Source of the DNA: Umbelopsis ramanniana AG
Taxonomy: Eukaryota > Mucoromycota > Umbelopsidomycetes > Umbelopsidales > Umbelopsidaceae
DNA: 64,000 nucleotides
Reading direction: 5' to 3'
Assembly: GCF_025399195.1 (NCBI RefSeq)
Contig: NW_026252098.1
Location: 186,001 to 250,000 of the forward strand
The notes under the pieces were generated by a model. It saw only the letters and a list, made by a program, of their open reading frames with translations, was not told where the DNA came from and did no database searches. Positions 34,786 through 46,847 of this stretch are shown piece after piece. A program made the translations under genes and the position numbers. The stretch's first letter is position 1. Each line of letters opens with the position of its first letter.

Positions 34786-35845
34786 CTAAGCCAAAGACGT
34801 TCCTTTCAGATGCTTGGAGGACACCTCCATGTCGACAATCCATTGTCCATTGGTAGTAGTATCTTCTTCTCCACTGTCACTATCTTCAGCCATCGACGGC
34901 TTATACCGGACACGACTAACGCAGCAATATGGAGTCTCCAATAGGGTAGATTCCTGAAATCAAATACATAGTGTCAATTTGAGTTTTAAAAACCATTGCA
35001 ATGTTTTAAGCTCAGTCCCATTACCTGTTTGTAGGATTCCAGCAAGGCATTGATGCCCGCAGCGTGGGTGATAAGGACAACGACAATATCTCTCCTCGTC
35101 ATATCTTGCTTGAGCATGCCAATGCGATTAGCTTTCACATCGCAAGCGATCATTGTGTCCATTGATCGTCGTAAATCATTGAAACGCTCTTCCATCTCGA
35201 CTCGTTTTTCTGGAAAGACAAATTCGTCTCGTATAGGAGAGTACTGCCAGTCCATTGACAGTACCTTTGATATCTCGACATGGTTGCGTGCTATGTCTTG
35301 TATTTTGCGCTTCACCATCTGCTGCGCAGTACATTCCACGTCTTCAAAAAATCGTTCGGTCATCCATTCGCCAGCGGCTGGTTCCAAACGTAAAAAGGTT
35401 TGTTTGGCGTGTTGTAAACCACGGGCAATGCCCACAGCGGTATCGATGCATCGTTGAAATGGTGAACATAAGAATACTATAGTCGAGTTTTCGAGTTTAA
35501 CATCTTTCTCTCGTAGCAAGTCAATTAAATAGGCCCCAGTCTTCTGCGATTGTAGTTGTCCCTACAAAGAATACCAAGTTACTTGATAATCGTTCCTGAT
35601 CATGTAGCTTAGTAAAATCTGTATATACCTTTTCAGATAAAGGTGGATCCCATATACCATCGGAAGGGTCAGCTTGCCAGTTTTTGTCGACGTGATCTAA
35701 TTGATCAGGGGCGAGAATAGTAGTTGTAGAAAGGGAGCTAAGTGTTGAGTGAAAAAACTAATACATATTGCGAGTCGCACTTCAGGCTCCTACCTTGCCT
35801 CTCTCCATGTCGGACGATAAACACCGTCCTTGACAGGGTCGGCAT
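34786..35845 (-). CDS. Histidine phosphatase (phosphoglycerate-mutase-like)
   Basis: Four exons (35845-35794, 35696-35629, 35561-35025, 34953-34786) give 274 residues. The first 52-base exon carries the catalytic RHG box (TVFIVRHGERQ) and joins DHVDKNWQADP in phase. Then come DPPLSEKGQLQSQKTG, the second Arg in FLCSPFQRCIDTA, a Glu in EPAAGEWMTE, and the second catalytic His in VVLITHAAGINAL. The order fits the branch of the superfamily that includes UBASH3/STS phosphatases and yeast Tfc7-like domains rather than glycolytic mutase, because the RHGERxDxVD form is typical there. No signal peptide is seen. Substrate not predictable. A different frame through exon 1 is longer but lacks the RHG motif. 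Confidence 0.87.
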
Positions 35846-36215
35846 AGTTTTGTTGCTCGACAGCTAAAGGAGTTGATGGTGGGGAGTACAAGAGAAAGCT
35901 AGAAATAGACGAAATAAAAGCGGAAGAGAAGAAAATAGTGCCATTGAGAGTGCGGAAATCATTATCACGTGTGAATAAACACGAAATGTTCCACGTGATG
36001 GAGGTCAATTGGCTGAGCACGGTCGCAATATACGGTGGTTGTTTCGTACAATGGAAACAATAACACACAATAACACATTGATTGCTTGCCTGACTGAGCT
36101 GAGACATGAAGTAAACCATGAGATCGAGACTAGAGGTCTTGAACTGCCTGTGTGTCAACGGCCTTCATATTTTATTTTGTTATCATTGGGTGTAAACAGC
36201 AGCCAATTTAATATA
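35846..36215. other. Intergenic region, 370 bp
   Basis: Promoter of the histidine phosphatase gene and 3' end of the omega-amidase gene, both on the minus strand. It contains CACGTG-like TCACGTG and CCACGTGA motifs near 35966-35998, possible bHLH/E-box sites. No gene. Confidence 0.5.
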
Positions 36216-37708
36216 CTAAAGCTCATTAACCTTGTCTTGCTTCAAACTGACATGACCATTGTTACCCTCTTCTACGCTCTCCGCTACATCTTCATAGACA
36301 TCGAATCGTCGTTGTGAGTAAATAGGAATATGTTTTCGTCTATTGATAATGTCTTGCGGATCTTGGTAGTAGAATAGTTTGTGGCTAGTACCAAATGTTC
36401 TCCTTATAATGTTTATTTTTTAACTACTTACCTATTTCAGCATAAATGATGGCTTCTGACTCCTCGCATGTCGCCTTTACATCACCGTTGGGACCAACGA
36501 TAGTAGAATGGCCCCAGGCGTGGTAGGCTGCAGATTCATCTCGAGCTGGAGAGCAAGCAGCTACATACATTTGGTTATCTACCGCACTGTAAAAATGGTG
36601 TGAATGCCTATGTGCCGTTGAACCATGTAAATTGACTTCCAGAATGCTCACCGTGCACGTTGCAATAATTCCCAGTGCATAGGTCCGGTTGTGGTGTTGA
36701 AGGCTCCCGGATAGATCATGGCAATGCAGCCCTTTCGCGCAGCAATCATGGCCATTTCCGGAAATCTGTATTGAACGCTTTGTTAGACCATGTCCTCCAG
36801 CAATCTCAATGTGCTTCCAACGCCCTACCTAATGTCATAACAAATGCCAGCACCAATTTTGCCGTAACCTATAAAAAAAAAAGTTTCATCAGTACGTACA
36901 TGTAGGTAACTGACACGTTGAATATACTTATACATACTGGTATCAACATGGGTCAACCAGGACCCAGCAGATAAAATGTCGCTCTCCTATGTCAAGCTAC
37001 TGCGTCAATACCTCATTAAACTATATGCACCCTACTACCGTTACTATACCTGAAAGCGAATTCCACCAGGAATATCTATATCAAACAAGTGTACTTTTCT
37101 ATGCGTTGCAATCAGGGAGCCAGATGGGTCGTACACTGTAAGTGTGTTGAAGATCTTTCCCGTTGCTTCTTCTTTCTCGGGAATAGAACCTTAAAATTGC
37201 ATGATGTGTGAACACGATGAAGTACCGTACATCTAAGCTAAATTGGTTCCCACAAACCTCCAAAAAGATAAACATTTGCGTCCTGTAGAAGCTACATTAG
37301 TACCCATTTACATGAATAACATATAACAGAGGCTCATACCTTTGCCATAGATGCCAACGCCTTGGTAGATGTGCCCTCAGGGATTGTTTCTGCGTAGTCA
37401 GGGAAAAAGTTTGTTCCGTAAGGAGAGTTGAAGCACTCCTACATGAGCTCATATGAGTATGACAGGATGCTTTGATTCCATAGCTTGACAGAATATTTTG
37501 GTTTCAACTGTACCGGGAGGACAACTATATTGGCACCGTTTTTAGAGGCTTCTAAAACTTTAGCGCGAGCGTGCTTCAAGTTCTTTTCTTTATCTGCTGT
37601 TACAGCAAGCTGTACTAATGCAAGTTTGAATGGGGATCCTGCAACCGACATTGAACGTGACAAAACTGGCAATGAGGGGATGAATCGCTTGGTGATGGCA
37701 CTAAGCAT
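36216..37708 (-). CDS. NIT2: Omega-amidase, NIT2-type carbon-nitrogen hydrolase
   Basis: Hydrolyses alpha-ketoglutaramate and alpha-ketosuccinamate to keto acids and ammonia, in glutamine and asparagine transamination salvage. Nine exons (37708-37514, 37438-37340, 37282-37258, 37189-37050, 36986-36938, 36868-36829, 36765-36652, 36586-36432, 36361-36216) give 320 residues. The triad is visible: Glu in [10 protein letters not shown], Lys in [13 protein letters not shown] and Cys in [32 protein letters not shown] and [14 protein letters not shown] match NIT2 closely. The first about 25 residues ([20 protein letters not shown]) look like a mitochondrial presequence, and a second ATG (SMSVAGSP) could give a cytosolic form. 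The last exon is fixed by the [13 protein letters not shown] motif. Confidence 0.93.
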
Positions 37709-37916
37709 AGAAAGAAAGCGTTGTGGTGGGCAGGTTGTCAACTGAGATTCAAATGCGTCGTTCAAATTGGTTCTTTTTCATTTCTTCACTATGCGGATTT
37801 TTTCATTACTATCTGAAACATATGTAATGGTTTTCACCGCCAATGATGGTATTGTTTCGAAATCTCAATTAAAGCAGTTGACCTCCTTATCGCTTTTTAT
37901 CTATTTGTGACCTATC

Positions 37917-39558
37917 ATGACACATACGCTGAAGAACATATGGCACAAGGTGACAGCCCCAGACTCGCCACCACCAAACGAACCATTGCCGCCGTCCGAA
38001 GATCAGATTGATATTCCTACATTTCCTGCATATGATCCCGTCATGAGCGAGATTTACCGTCACCGACGGCATGTTGGTGTCAATTTAGGATCCATGTTCA
38101 TTCTGGAAAAGTGGCTATGCCCGCCAGCCTTGTGTTCTTGGATTATTTCCAAACCCTGGGAATCAGAACTAGACTTTCTTAACGCTGCAGGACCGGCACT
38201 ACAAGCTCGAGAAGCGCTTGAAGAGCACTGGCGAACGTTCATAACTGAGTCCGATTTTGAATGGATGCAGTCGATTGGAATCAATGCTGTTCGCGTACCC
38301 ATAGGTTACTGGGTTGCCGGACAAGACTTTATGATTGGCGATTTTAAGAAATACCAAGGCGTCTACGATTCAGCATGGGCGAGACTTTTAACTGTGATTG
38401 ATATGGCTGGGAGGCATAATATTGGCGTTTTAATTGACTTGCACGGTGCACCAGGTACGAAGCATCCATTCCCTCACTGCTTATTGGCTTCTTGACTGGT
38501 CGCTGACGATTGTTTAATTAGGAGGTCAAAACGGAGATACTCATTGTGGAATTTCGACCCATAGGGCGGAGCTTTTCAACTCTAATCACACAATGGATGT
38601 CGCCCTTCAAGCCTTGACGCGGTTGGCGAAAGATCTAGCACCCATCAATCACATAATTGGTCTCCAAGTACTAAACGAACCAATCGATCACCCTGAGTTA
38701 GCCACCTTTTATCAAAAGGCATACAAAGCCATTCGGTCTGTGCATCCTGACATTGTGCTGCCTATTTACTTTGGCGATGCGTGGAACATAAAAAAGTATT
38801 CAACATGGCTGAACCAATCTGCCATGAAGTTTGTGGTCGTCGATACCCACCAATACTTTTGCCACATGCCAGCTGATCATGCCAAATCTGTCGAGCAGCA
38901 CATAAAGGATGTACAAACTAATATTGCCTCTCAACTCCAGTTTAGCGCAAACAATGTGACTGGCAATGTGATTGTAGGGGAATGGAGTGTCGTACTCAAT
39001 GGAAAAAGTATTGAGAAATCCCGACGAAACGATGCCGAAGCTATGAAATCATTTGGTCAAGTCCAACAAGCTGTCTACGATCAAAACTGTGCAGGCTGGT
39101 TCTACTGGAATTACCGAACTGGCGATGACGGCTGGTATTGGAGTTTCCGTTATTGCGTCCGTAATGGCATTATGCCGTCGCATTATCACCAAGGACAAAT
39201 ATCCCCGGATGCTGTGCAAAAAGTACACCAGCAAGCCAAGGAAGAAACGGACAAACGAATGGAAACGGCTTTCACACAACATACTAACTATTGGAGCAAT
39301 CATGGACTGCCAAATTGCCCTGATTTCTGGCGATTTCAGGAAGGATTTAAGGCTGGCTCTACTGTTGCCCTTCGGTTTCTGACTAATGGTCAGGGTAGTA
39401 GAATAGGCTTCAAACGCCAGCTGACAGTGGAGTACAGTGATGACCATCTGCGGCGTCATCACGGAAGCACCAAATCTGTCTTGTGGCACTTTGAACATGG
39501 TTTTGTGCAAGGCTTGGAAGCCATTGACCAGATTATCCAGCAAACAATTGCAAGATAA
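37917..39558 (+). CDS. GH5 exo-beta-1,3-glucanase-like protein without signal peptide
   Basis: Glycoside hydrolase family 5, exo-1,3-beta-glucanase group. Two exons (37917-38454, 38522-39558) give 524 residues. RRHVGVNLGSMFILEKWL, NAVRVPIGYW, LIDLHGAPGGQNG, acid/base Glu in LQVLNEPIDHPE, VDTHQYFCH, nucleophile Glu in VIVGEWSV and GWFYWNYRTGDDGWYWSFRY are all in place, so it should be active. Yeast Exg1-type enzymes are secreted, but this protein begins with a polar, Pro-rich segment and no hydrophobic core, so it is probably cytosolic. The last about 100 residues (a Lys/Gln-rich helix, then a second small region) extend beyond the barrel. It resembles the intracellular fungal subgroup; the substrate could be glucan or a glycolipid such as steryl glucoside. 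Confidence 0.9.
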
Positions 39559-39825
39559 TGATGATGTGTTTTCTAATAAACAAACGTTCGTTAAAATAGC
39601 GATTTCCAATGTTTTATTCTCTTTTTGATAATTTTTTCAAAAAAATTAGATAGTGAGAATCCCCTGAGAGGGGGGGGATTTGCTTGCAAAGTTATATACA
39701 TTCAAAAAGGTATTAAAAAAAAAATTCACAAAAAGTGACAAACATTTGGGTGGTATCTATGAGCAAGCCGGTTGCTACTGTTTGAAAACTGAAAGTTTCA
39801 GGTGGGGTGGGGGTGGGGGGGCTAT

Positions 39826-41322
39826 CTAGAGAAAGGAAAATGAATTGACGAATACTGAGTTCTTTATGTGCGTGAGGTCCACGCCATGATGGTCTTGCTC
39901 AAAACGACGATCAGATGGTACTGTTCCAGTTTGCATATTGGGTAAAATTTCGTCCTTCGTACTTGCAGAAAGGGTAATCCGACATTGCAGGTCAAAATTT
40001 GCCGTCGGAGTTGCAGTGGCAGTAACAATATCCGTACCTCCAATGGACTGCCAGGAAGAGCTGGAGAGGGTAGAATTGGTGGTAGCAGCTTTGACTTCAT
40101 CCAGTGAACAGGAGTAAGTAGGTGTGGCTGGCATATCGAAGGAGAGCGGAGATGGAATCGTGGCGGCCGCTTCCTCTTCAGCACAGGTAGGTGATTGGGG
40201 TGGTGTGCGAGGTTTGGCACATGCCCTGGCAGCAGTTTCTGGAATAGGTAATGGAACTGCTGTAGAAGATTCGTGACATATGGATAGACGAGTGAAATGT
40301 CGGCAAGAAGCGATTTGTCTCCTTAGTTCATGAAGTTGGATACGCTTATCAGGATTGATACAGAAGATACGTTTTATGATCTCATTCAATTCAGTTGTGA
40401 TGGGTAGTATGGATAGTAAAAAATCCGGATTCTGCAAGTATGCATTAAAAGTATCATCTTTCACGCTGGCTTGTTTCCAGGGATTTCGGCCGGCGGTTAA
40501 ATTAATGAGGATCACCCCTAATGACCAAACATCGTTGGGTGCTGACTTGTAAGGTTTGCTATTTCGATGAATCCCTCCTTGGCATTCTGTTTGTTTGAAA
40601 GCGAGGATTGTAGGAAATCGAGAATTTATGATTATTTTTGTTGGTTTTTGTTTGGTTTTTTTTTTTTTTTTTTATAAGAAAGATAATTCAATGATTAGTA
40701 AATATACCTATTGGGCAAGAACGATATACTGTTCAAAGACCTTACCTGGAGAGAAATAAAAAGTACTTCCACATCCAAAATCAACAGAGTCTTCATCTGT
40801 TGTAGCGAGTCCGAAATCAGCGAGCTTGACACGGGTACCACCTTCGAATACAAGTATATTTTCAGGTTTGAGATCACGGTGATATACACCATAGTGATGA
40901 CAGTACATGACAGCATCAATGATTTGAAGAAAAACTCGACGGATAGCACGGTCGTTGCCCGCATAACAATTGGTTTCGGTAATAGCATTAAATAGATCTC
41001 CTTCTCGGGAGTATTCTAGTATCATGTAGATACATTCGGTAGTGTGAATGACTTTCTCCAGTGTCAAGATATTAGGATGATCTGACAGCATTTGATGGAG
41101 AGCAATTTCTCTTTGTTGGAAACCATGTTGTCGTTTTGTCAGGCCGATTCTATTAAGACATTTGACGGCGTAGTGTTTACGAGTAAGAACATGTCTTCCA
41201 AGATAAACTGCACCGTATGCTCCCAAGCCTAGTAAGCCTACGATTTCCAGACGGTCATTGTCAATAAAGGTACCGATACGCTGAGCGGGATCACAGGTGC
41301 CTCTGGCTGTTCGTGTTGTCAT
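39826..41322 (-). CDS. Ser/Thr protein kinase, Ran1/Sks1/Vhs1-like
   Basis: Two exons (41322-40746, 40586-39826) give 445 residues. The kinase domain is complete at residues about 20-280: glycine loop GLGAYGAVYLG, VAIK-type YAVKCL, catalytic YHRDLKPEN, ADFGLAT, the APE equivalent YFSPECQGG, and NDVWSLGVILINLTAGRNPWK. The CQGG insert after SPE and this APE-loop form are typical of the Ran1 (Pat1)/Sks1/Vhs1/Ksp1 group that links nutrients to meiosis and filamentation in other fungi. The tail (about 165 residues) is Pro/Ser/Thr-rich. A TATATAAG sits about 140 bp upstream. Specific ortholog identity within the group is not resolved. Confidence 0.9.
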
Positions 41323-42726
41323 GTAGTTGCTTCAAAAGGGGGGCAGGGGACGTTGGTTCACAGGAAATGACAAGAAAGTGAAAGAGAGATGATGGAAAGA
41401 GAGAAGGAGGAAAAAGAAATGTGTGGTCAAATCATGCACAGCTTATGTGAAACCTTTCGTCTTATATAGGATGGGGGACCTTTGAGTGAATTTATCCACT
41501 GAAATAAAAATAACGCCCTCCAAGAAAAAAAAATTTGCATAAAGAAAAGGGCGCCCAAAAAGCCTTTTACTGTTCCATGAATGGAAGGCATACTCACGCG
41601 CATGGCCCTAATTCCCCCTTCGTTTTCTTTTTTGATTTGCTGTCTATTTCTCTGCTGTTGCAGCCATCTAAAGCGGGCGCTCACCTAATGAAAATGATCT
41701 CATACCTTGGTCGCTTGCAGTAGACTTGCAGATGGCAAACCTTCTCATGTCCCAACTTTAAATGTCCATCTACTTATTTCCACGCCCTTGCCCTTAGCAA
41801 ATGCTTTGTGTAACAGCATGTCTTTTTTTGGAGGATATGATGCGGAGCATCACTTGGTAGCCAAGCCTTGGGATGGGCTATCGGTTTGTCTTCGGTGGGA
41901 AGGATTCAATAAAAGTTTCGAACCATAACCTCGCATCGTCATAGGTGTACCCCAAAACCTTACCCCGAGCAGTGAATAGCAGGAGAAAAATCTGACACAC
42001 CTAAATCATTTTTTTCCCAGCAGCATATTTCCCTGAAATTGCTCATGCTCCCCAGTTCCCTACTCAATATGCAAATTTACGCTTTCGCCTTGCTTGGCGA
42101 ATGTTAAGGTGTAAATTGTCAATCATCTCAAACCACTCCTTTCCCTAGTTTTCATTTAACGGCATAAGAATAGCAACATGTGCTGTTATTTACCTCTACC
42201 GTAGGCTTTTTTTGTCAACCTCAAACAATCATTCAAAAATATCAGGTCAGAAAAAAAAAACTGACGATATACCTGTTGATACCCCCCCCCCGACTTCGCA
42301 TCAGCTGCAGCGGTTTAGATTTTGCAATCTTGCATGGTTGTGGCTAGACCATTTTCTTATAATTTGAAAGGTGCTGTTTTGTTCTACGAACAGGTGCGGC
42401 TTTTTCTTTGGGGAAAAATGTTGAATGTCTCAACGCATGTGAACTACAACGTTTAAACCCAGAGTCCCATCATCCATACTTAATGTATCGTGGCATGCAT
42501 CTCAGCAATAAAGTTCATCATCTCCACATATTATAAACTTAGCATTACGCAAAACGCACAATGATTATGAAAAAGCCAGAGACTGAACAATTTTCTTTAT
42601 ACTCTGGTTACATATCTAGACATTGTTAAGCCAGTATCATCATGCAAAGAAGTCCTTTGGCATTAACAATGTGAACAGAACCATTCTCTTTCTTTTTACA
42701 ACTAAACCTTAAAACTAAAAAGGCTA
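41323..42726. other. Gene-free region, 1.4 kb, upstream of the kinase gene
   Basis: The long upstream region of the kinase gene. Close to its ATG are G-runs equal to CCCCT (STRE-like) on the minus strand (41338-41352) and a TATA box (41462-41469). A C10-type run occurs near 42282-42292. Open frames such as 41707-41928 have no domain features. The length suggests an unusually large promoter or an unannotated non-coding transcript. Confidence 0.5.
41462..41469 (-). promoter_or_regulatory. TATA box of the kinase gene
   Basis: CTATATAAG on the minus strand, about 140 bp before the kinase ATG at 41322. A rather long leader is implied. Confidence 0.45.
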
Positions 42727-44828
42727 CTACGCTATATTGGAAGTAGGTATATGAGGGTGTGACCTTTCCTCTTGGTCATCCGACTGACGATCACTCGATT
42801 CAGTCGCCTGAATGGTTGTTTCATTGCTAATCACTGGTGTTGAGGCGGAAGAGACGTCTTCTAACGATGACAGAGTACTTTCGCTCCTTGCCGGCGGAAT
42901 CTCCATTTGGGGTAACTGGGCAATGCCGATCGTGTCGCTTTTGTGGCCAGCATTACGCACCATCACAGGTAAAGTGCCCATCCTAAAGTAAAACCAAAGT
43001 AGGCAGTCGGCGCATATGATTAGCAAAAGTTTATCAGCGGTAAATATTGGCCCACAACAAATAGCGCCAGCCTGGGCATTTCCCCCCAGCCTATTCCCAA
43101 AAAAAAAAAAAAATACAAAAAAAAGCCCATCCCACAGTGCCTGAACTGAACATACCTTGCATAAAACATTTGAAGTCGTAATCGGATAGACTCTTGATAC
43201 AGATCATGAATACTTCGGCTATTGTAGTAGCCTTGGCGAGCATTTCGTACAAATACATAGAATTCGCAAACAGCCACCAAACGGTCACGACAATATCGGT
43301 CAATACAGGCCCAGTCGTCATAGTAAGCAATTCGAAATCGAAAAGGTAACGGTGATCCATCGTTTCTACCACAGGCTTGACAACCTTTGAAGTGTCCCTG
43401 AGTGTTGCCGCTGAATCTTTCCCATATCATACTCTTCTGTGCCGTGATTCGAAGTTGGACATCGATGGGACGATTGGCTTGTTGGTCAGCAAACCCAACA
43501 GGTGCTTCTTCTATAAAACATTTGTTCATGACAATGGCATCAATGATTTTCTTAGCCGAGAGTCGTGGGTTGGGTCCAAATCGAAGACAGGGTTCTACAT
43601 CCTCAGCTTGGCAATTTTTCATAAAGGAATTGGTATGTAATTTCTTGAGCGGCAGGCTTCTTCCAGTGGCGATAAAATCTTGAAATTCTCCCAGTACTAG
43701 GTCGTCAATATTTGTGGCGGTGGAGTCGAGATCAGCTCCATTTTGAGACTGTCGTTTGGATGAGCCATTTAGCAGTGCTGTCATATCGGCTAATCCTCTT
43801 ACTCCTGCGTCGCTCATAGCCGATGATGACCGCTTTGCTTGTTCTCCAGAGTCCGATTCTTCTTTCTCTTCTTCATTATTCTTGAGTTCCATCTCCTCCA
43901 TTTTTATTCGTAGTTCTTTAAGTTGCATCTGTTCAGCATGCAACCGATCACGAGTTTCTTTGAGTTGGTTTTCCAAGTGTCGTTGTGCCACTTCTAAATT
44001 GTATTTCTCTCGCTTTTCGTTCGCAACCATGCCATTCGCTTCTTCGAACAATCGTCGACTAAGGTCTTCGAGTTCATTCTCTACCATATCTTTTGAATGT
44101 TGAATTTCCGCTACCCGTTCAATTTCATCAACATACTTTTCATTAAGGAGTTCCATGTCGTTTTGCAAAGCCATAAATGCATCTGTCTTTGCGTCCAAGT
44201 CATCTTCCAACTCTTCGATTCTCTTTGTCATGTCTTCAATCTTTTTTGATTGACTCTTTATACTTTCCGTTTCATCCTTCAACTTTTGCTGCAAGTGTTT
44301 GATTTCTTCTAGTTCTTGAGCCTTGTCATTTTGTAGTCGTTCAACGGCTGGGATTATTTGGTCACACAAAGCACAGTGCTTCGAGTCGCTTGACACTAAT
44401 ATATGGGCACATGGACATTCGACTCGATCACTCCTTCCAATGGAATTGAGACTATACGAGCTACTTGTGCGTACTTTAGGTTTTCGAGCCGGTAATGGAC
44501 TAGATGCACTTGGTGAGCGAGCATCCGGCGACACTGGCAATGGTACCATGCTGGCTTCTACATTGGTCTGCCCAGTGGACTTTGGTACATGCTCGATGAC
44601 GGCTTGAAGTCTTGAATACAGATTAGCAATGTCGTTGGCTGTTATATCCTCATTTTTCTGAAGCGACTTCGAGGCATTAGCATGATCATCTGGAAGCTTA
44701 ATGGTTTGGGGCTCTATAGCTTCGGGCTTTTCGACATCTTGCTTATGTGCGCCACTTGAACCGACAGTGTCATGCTCGTCCATGTTATTAGGTGGTGTGG
44801 ACGAAACATGGTCTTCGTCCATTGACAT
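42727..44828 (-). CDS. SEC2: Sec2/Rabin-type Rab GEF with long coiled coil
   Basis: Guanine nucleotide exchange factor for the exocytic Rab (Sec4/Rab8), acting on secretory vesicles at the hyphal tip. Two exons (44828-43156, 42982-42727) give 642 residues. Residues about 1-120 are polar and Ser/Pro-rich. A CPCA...CALC cysteine set follows near residue 140, then about 170 residues of coiled coil holding the Sec2-type exchange region ENELEDLSRRLFEEANGMVA. The C-terminal part has FMKNCQAEDVEPCLRFGPNP, which matches the Rabin3/GRAB C-terminal segment. The last exon is a Ser/Thr/Gln-rich tail. The symbol reflects family; direct orthology to yeast Sec2 is inferred. Confidence 0.82.
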
Positions 44829-44974
44829 AATTATTACAGACGGGGTGGATAGATCTGTAAGGGCCCAATAATGCCGATATCGTTTTCAACAGTAGCCAAA
44901 ATTTTGTCATCAGACCAGGTGACCATTTTGGTGGAGTTGTGCGGACTCCTGTCTTTTATTGGCTTCCAATGCTA

Positions 44975-45972
44975 TTATACTGGACCTCTCCATATTTCCC
45001 GGATAACTTTTTCATCTATAATATGACGATCTATGATGGTATCTACATGGCAAGCTCTAACGTTGCCGTACATATGACCTCCAAGTGAAGGTGAATGGAT
45101 GATCAAATTGCCCGCAAATTTGTGTCCTGCAAAATCCAGCATTAAAATATATAAATTACCAGTATTACTCAGCCCAAATTATAACTATTACCTCCAAAAT
45201 GACTTGTGCCGTAGACATCTACATGTTTTCCTAGCTTCTTAGCTTCTTCTCCATGCAGGCCTTTCGCTTTGAGACACCGCTTGAATTCGTCGACCAGGAT
45301 AGGCCCTAACACTCCGCACCGAGCATCCCGCATTCGGTGCGTGCAAACCAGGACCACAGCCTGAGTGGTATCGGCCAAATTCTCGACTTGAACATGTTCT
45401 TTGACCTTGTCGAGATCCTCTTTTTCGGGTGCCCAAATGGCGTCTAATATTCTGGAGAATTCTGGCTTCAATGGGTCTACGGCTTTGGCGACATGGAAAG
45501 CTGGAAATAGAAGGACATCGCTCGCTGGCCATGGCTGGTCAAATTTATCGCCCTGTATCCGTTCACGATCACATACGGTCAGAAGTGTGTTACTACCCGG
45601 AGGTAATTGTGTCCTGTCATGATGATGGAATGCCTTGGCCTCTCGATGTTTGATGTTTTCAACAGCTTGAACCATGCCGAGTTTGACCTTTTCCACCTTA
45701 GCCTTGTGCCATTCCGGTCCTTCTTCTCCGACACAAACCACCATGTGGCGATTGGTAGTGGGTAATCTTACCATGTCGCTTTCGAAATCCACTTTTTTGC
45801 CAATGACATTGGGAAATGGGTGCTGCTTGCACGGCACGAATCCATTTTCAACCGCGGTAGCTGCGTCTGGGCAACATGGTTCAAAACGGCGGAACGGGAA
45901 CGGCTTCGTATCGAACGGGATACTTGAGAAACACCTAGAAAATCCTCTTCTGCTTGGTGCAAGGCGGAACAT
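44975..45972 (-). CDS. Apd1-like thioredoxin-fold [2Fe-2S] protein (Suc_Fer-like)
   Basis: Two exons (45972-45192, 45126-44975) give 310 residues. The N-terminus (MFRLAPSRRGFSRCFSS) looks like a mitochondrial presequence. The C-terminal thioredoxin-like ferredoxin domain has VLVCTHRMRDARCGVLGP, with cysteines eight residues apart, and TSHFGGHKFAGNLI, where the HxxxH pair of Apd1 lies exactly across the intron. Apd1-family proteins bind an unusual Cys/His-coordinated [2Fe-2S] cluster and have been linked to redox and metal homeostasis. Cluster type here is inferred from the conserved residues. The ATG is the first in frame. Confidence 0.85.
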
Positions 45973-46847
45973 TATGATGGTAAGAAGTTCCTTAACGTGG
46001 TGAATGTCAAACGTGTCCCGTCAATTTATCGGCTTTTTGGCCACTTTGGAGACAGTCACACTGCCCCGATGGAAGCGCGCATCTTCGGTATTGGAAGGCC
46101 GAAAAGCCGTGAATGAAATGCACTGAATGACAACGCCTATGAAAATATCATGTTTGTATAATTGTCTGAAACGTTGCAGTATGTTAATGTGGTAAGTAAT
46201 AGCTCAGTTTATAAAATTGTGGCCACTTGTATGTCGTGCCCTGCGTCTTCATACATGAAGTTAAAAGCTTTTGATCTTCATGATGAGAGTATCCGTTACT
46301 CTATTGGATTAATTGTTTCAAAGTTGATAAATAGTAACAAAAGTTGATTGAATACTGCCATAGCGTGTTACATTAGTTTATATTTGTTTGACACATGCTG
46401 ATCCTCTTTTTTTGCATTATACGTTGTATTTCACATCGTTGATATAAAACCAAATGTCTAATTGAACATATCGGCTTTTGACATTAAACGTAGATTTTCA
46501 TAAAATGTCAGGCATACAGCAATTGCCTACAAGTTTGAGATTTTGTCACACGACAAGGCTTCCTTCAAACGATGGTTCAATGCTGACACTGTGAGATTGG
46601 GCTGTCCTGAAACCTATATGGGTACAATTACTTTTTTCTTTTTTTCTTGTAAAAGTAGGATCCTTAGCATACTATGAAAGCAGCCATACATTGATTGAAG
46701 CTGCCGTGAGGTCTCACAATGGCACTCACGCCCAGTCTCATTACGCACGTGACTGCGAAATCAGTACTGGCTTTTGAGTAGTCACCTGATTGAAAAGGTC
46801 AGCTTCCATACGGTGGAGTGGGTTCATTTCAGAGTACAATCGCGCAA
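45973..46847. other. Divergent promoter between the Apd1-like and DR1 genes, 875 bp
   Basis: No gene found. AT-rich with a GC-rich patch next to the Apd1-like start. No TATA box placed well for either gene. A C-box-like ATGATGAG at 46279-46286 lacks a paired D box and is not called as a snoRNA. Confidence 0.45.

Noticed and set aside
36362..36420. Alternative last-exon acceptor TACTAG in the NIT2 gene.
   Set aside because: Puts the last exon out of phase; the CAAG acceptor at 36362 restores [13 protein letters not shown] and the usual C-terminus.
41707..41928. 73-codon plus-strand frame upstream of the kinase.
   Set aside because: Unremarkable composition, no motif and no neighbouring exons.
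46270..46300. C/D-box snoRNA suggested by ATGATGAG.
   Set aside because: No D box (CTGA) at a suitable distance and no terminal stem.
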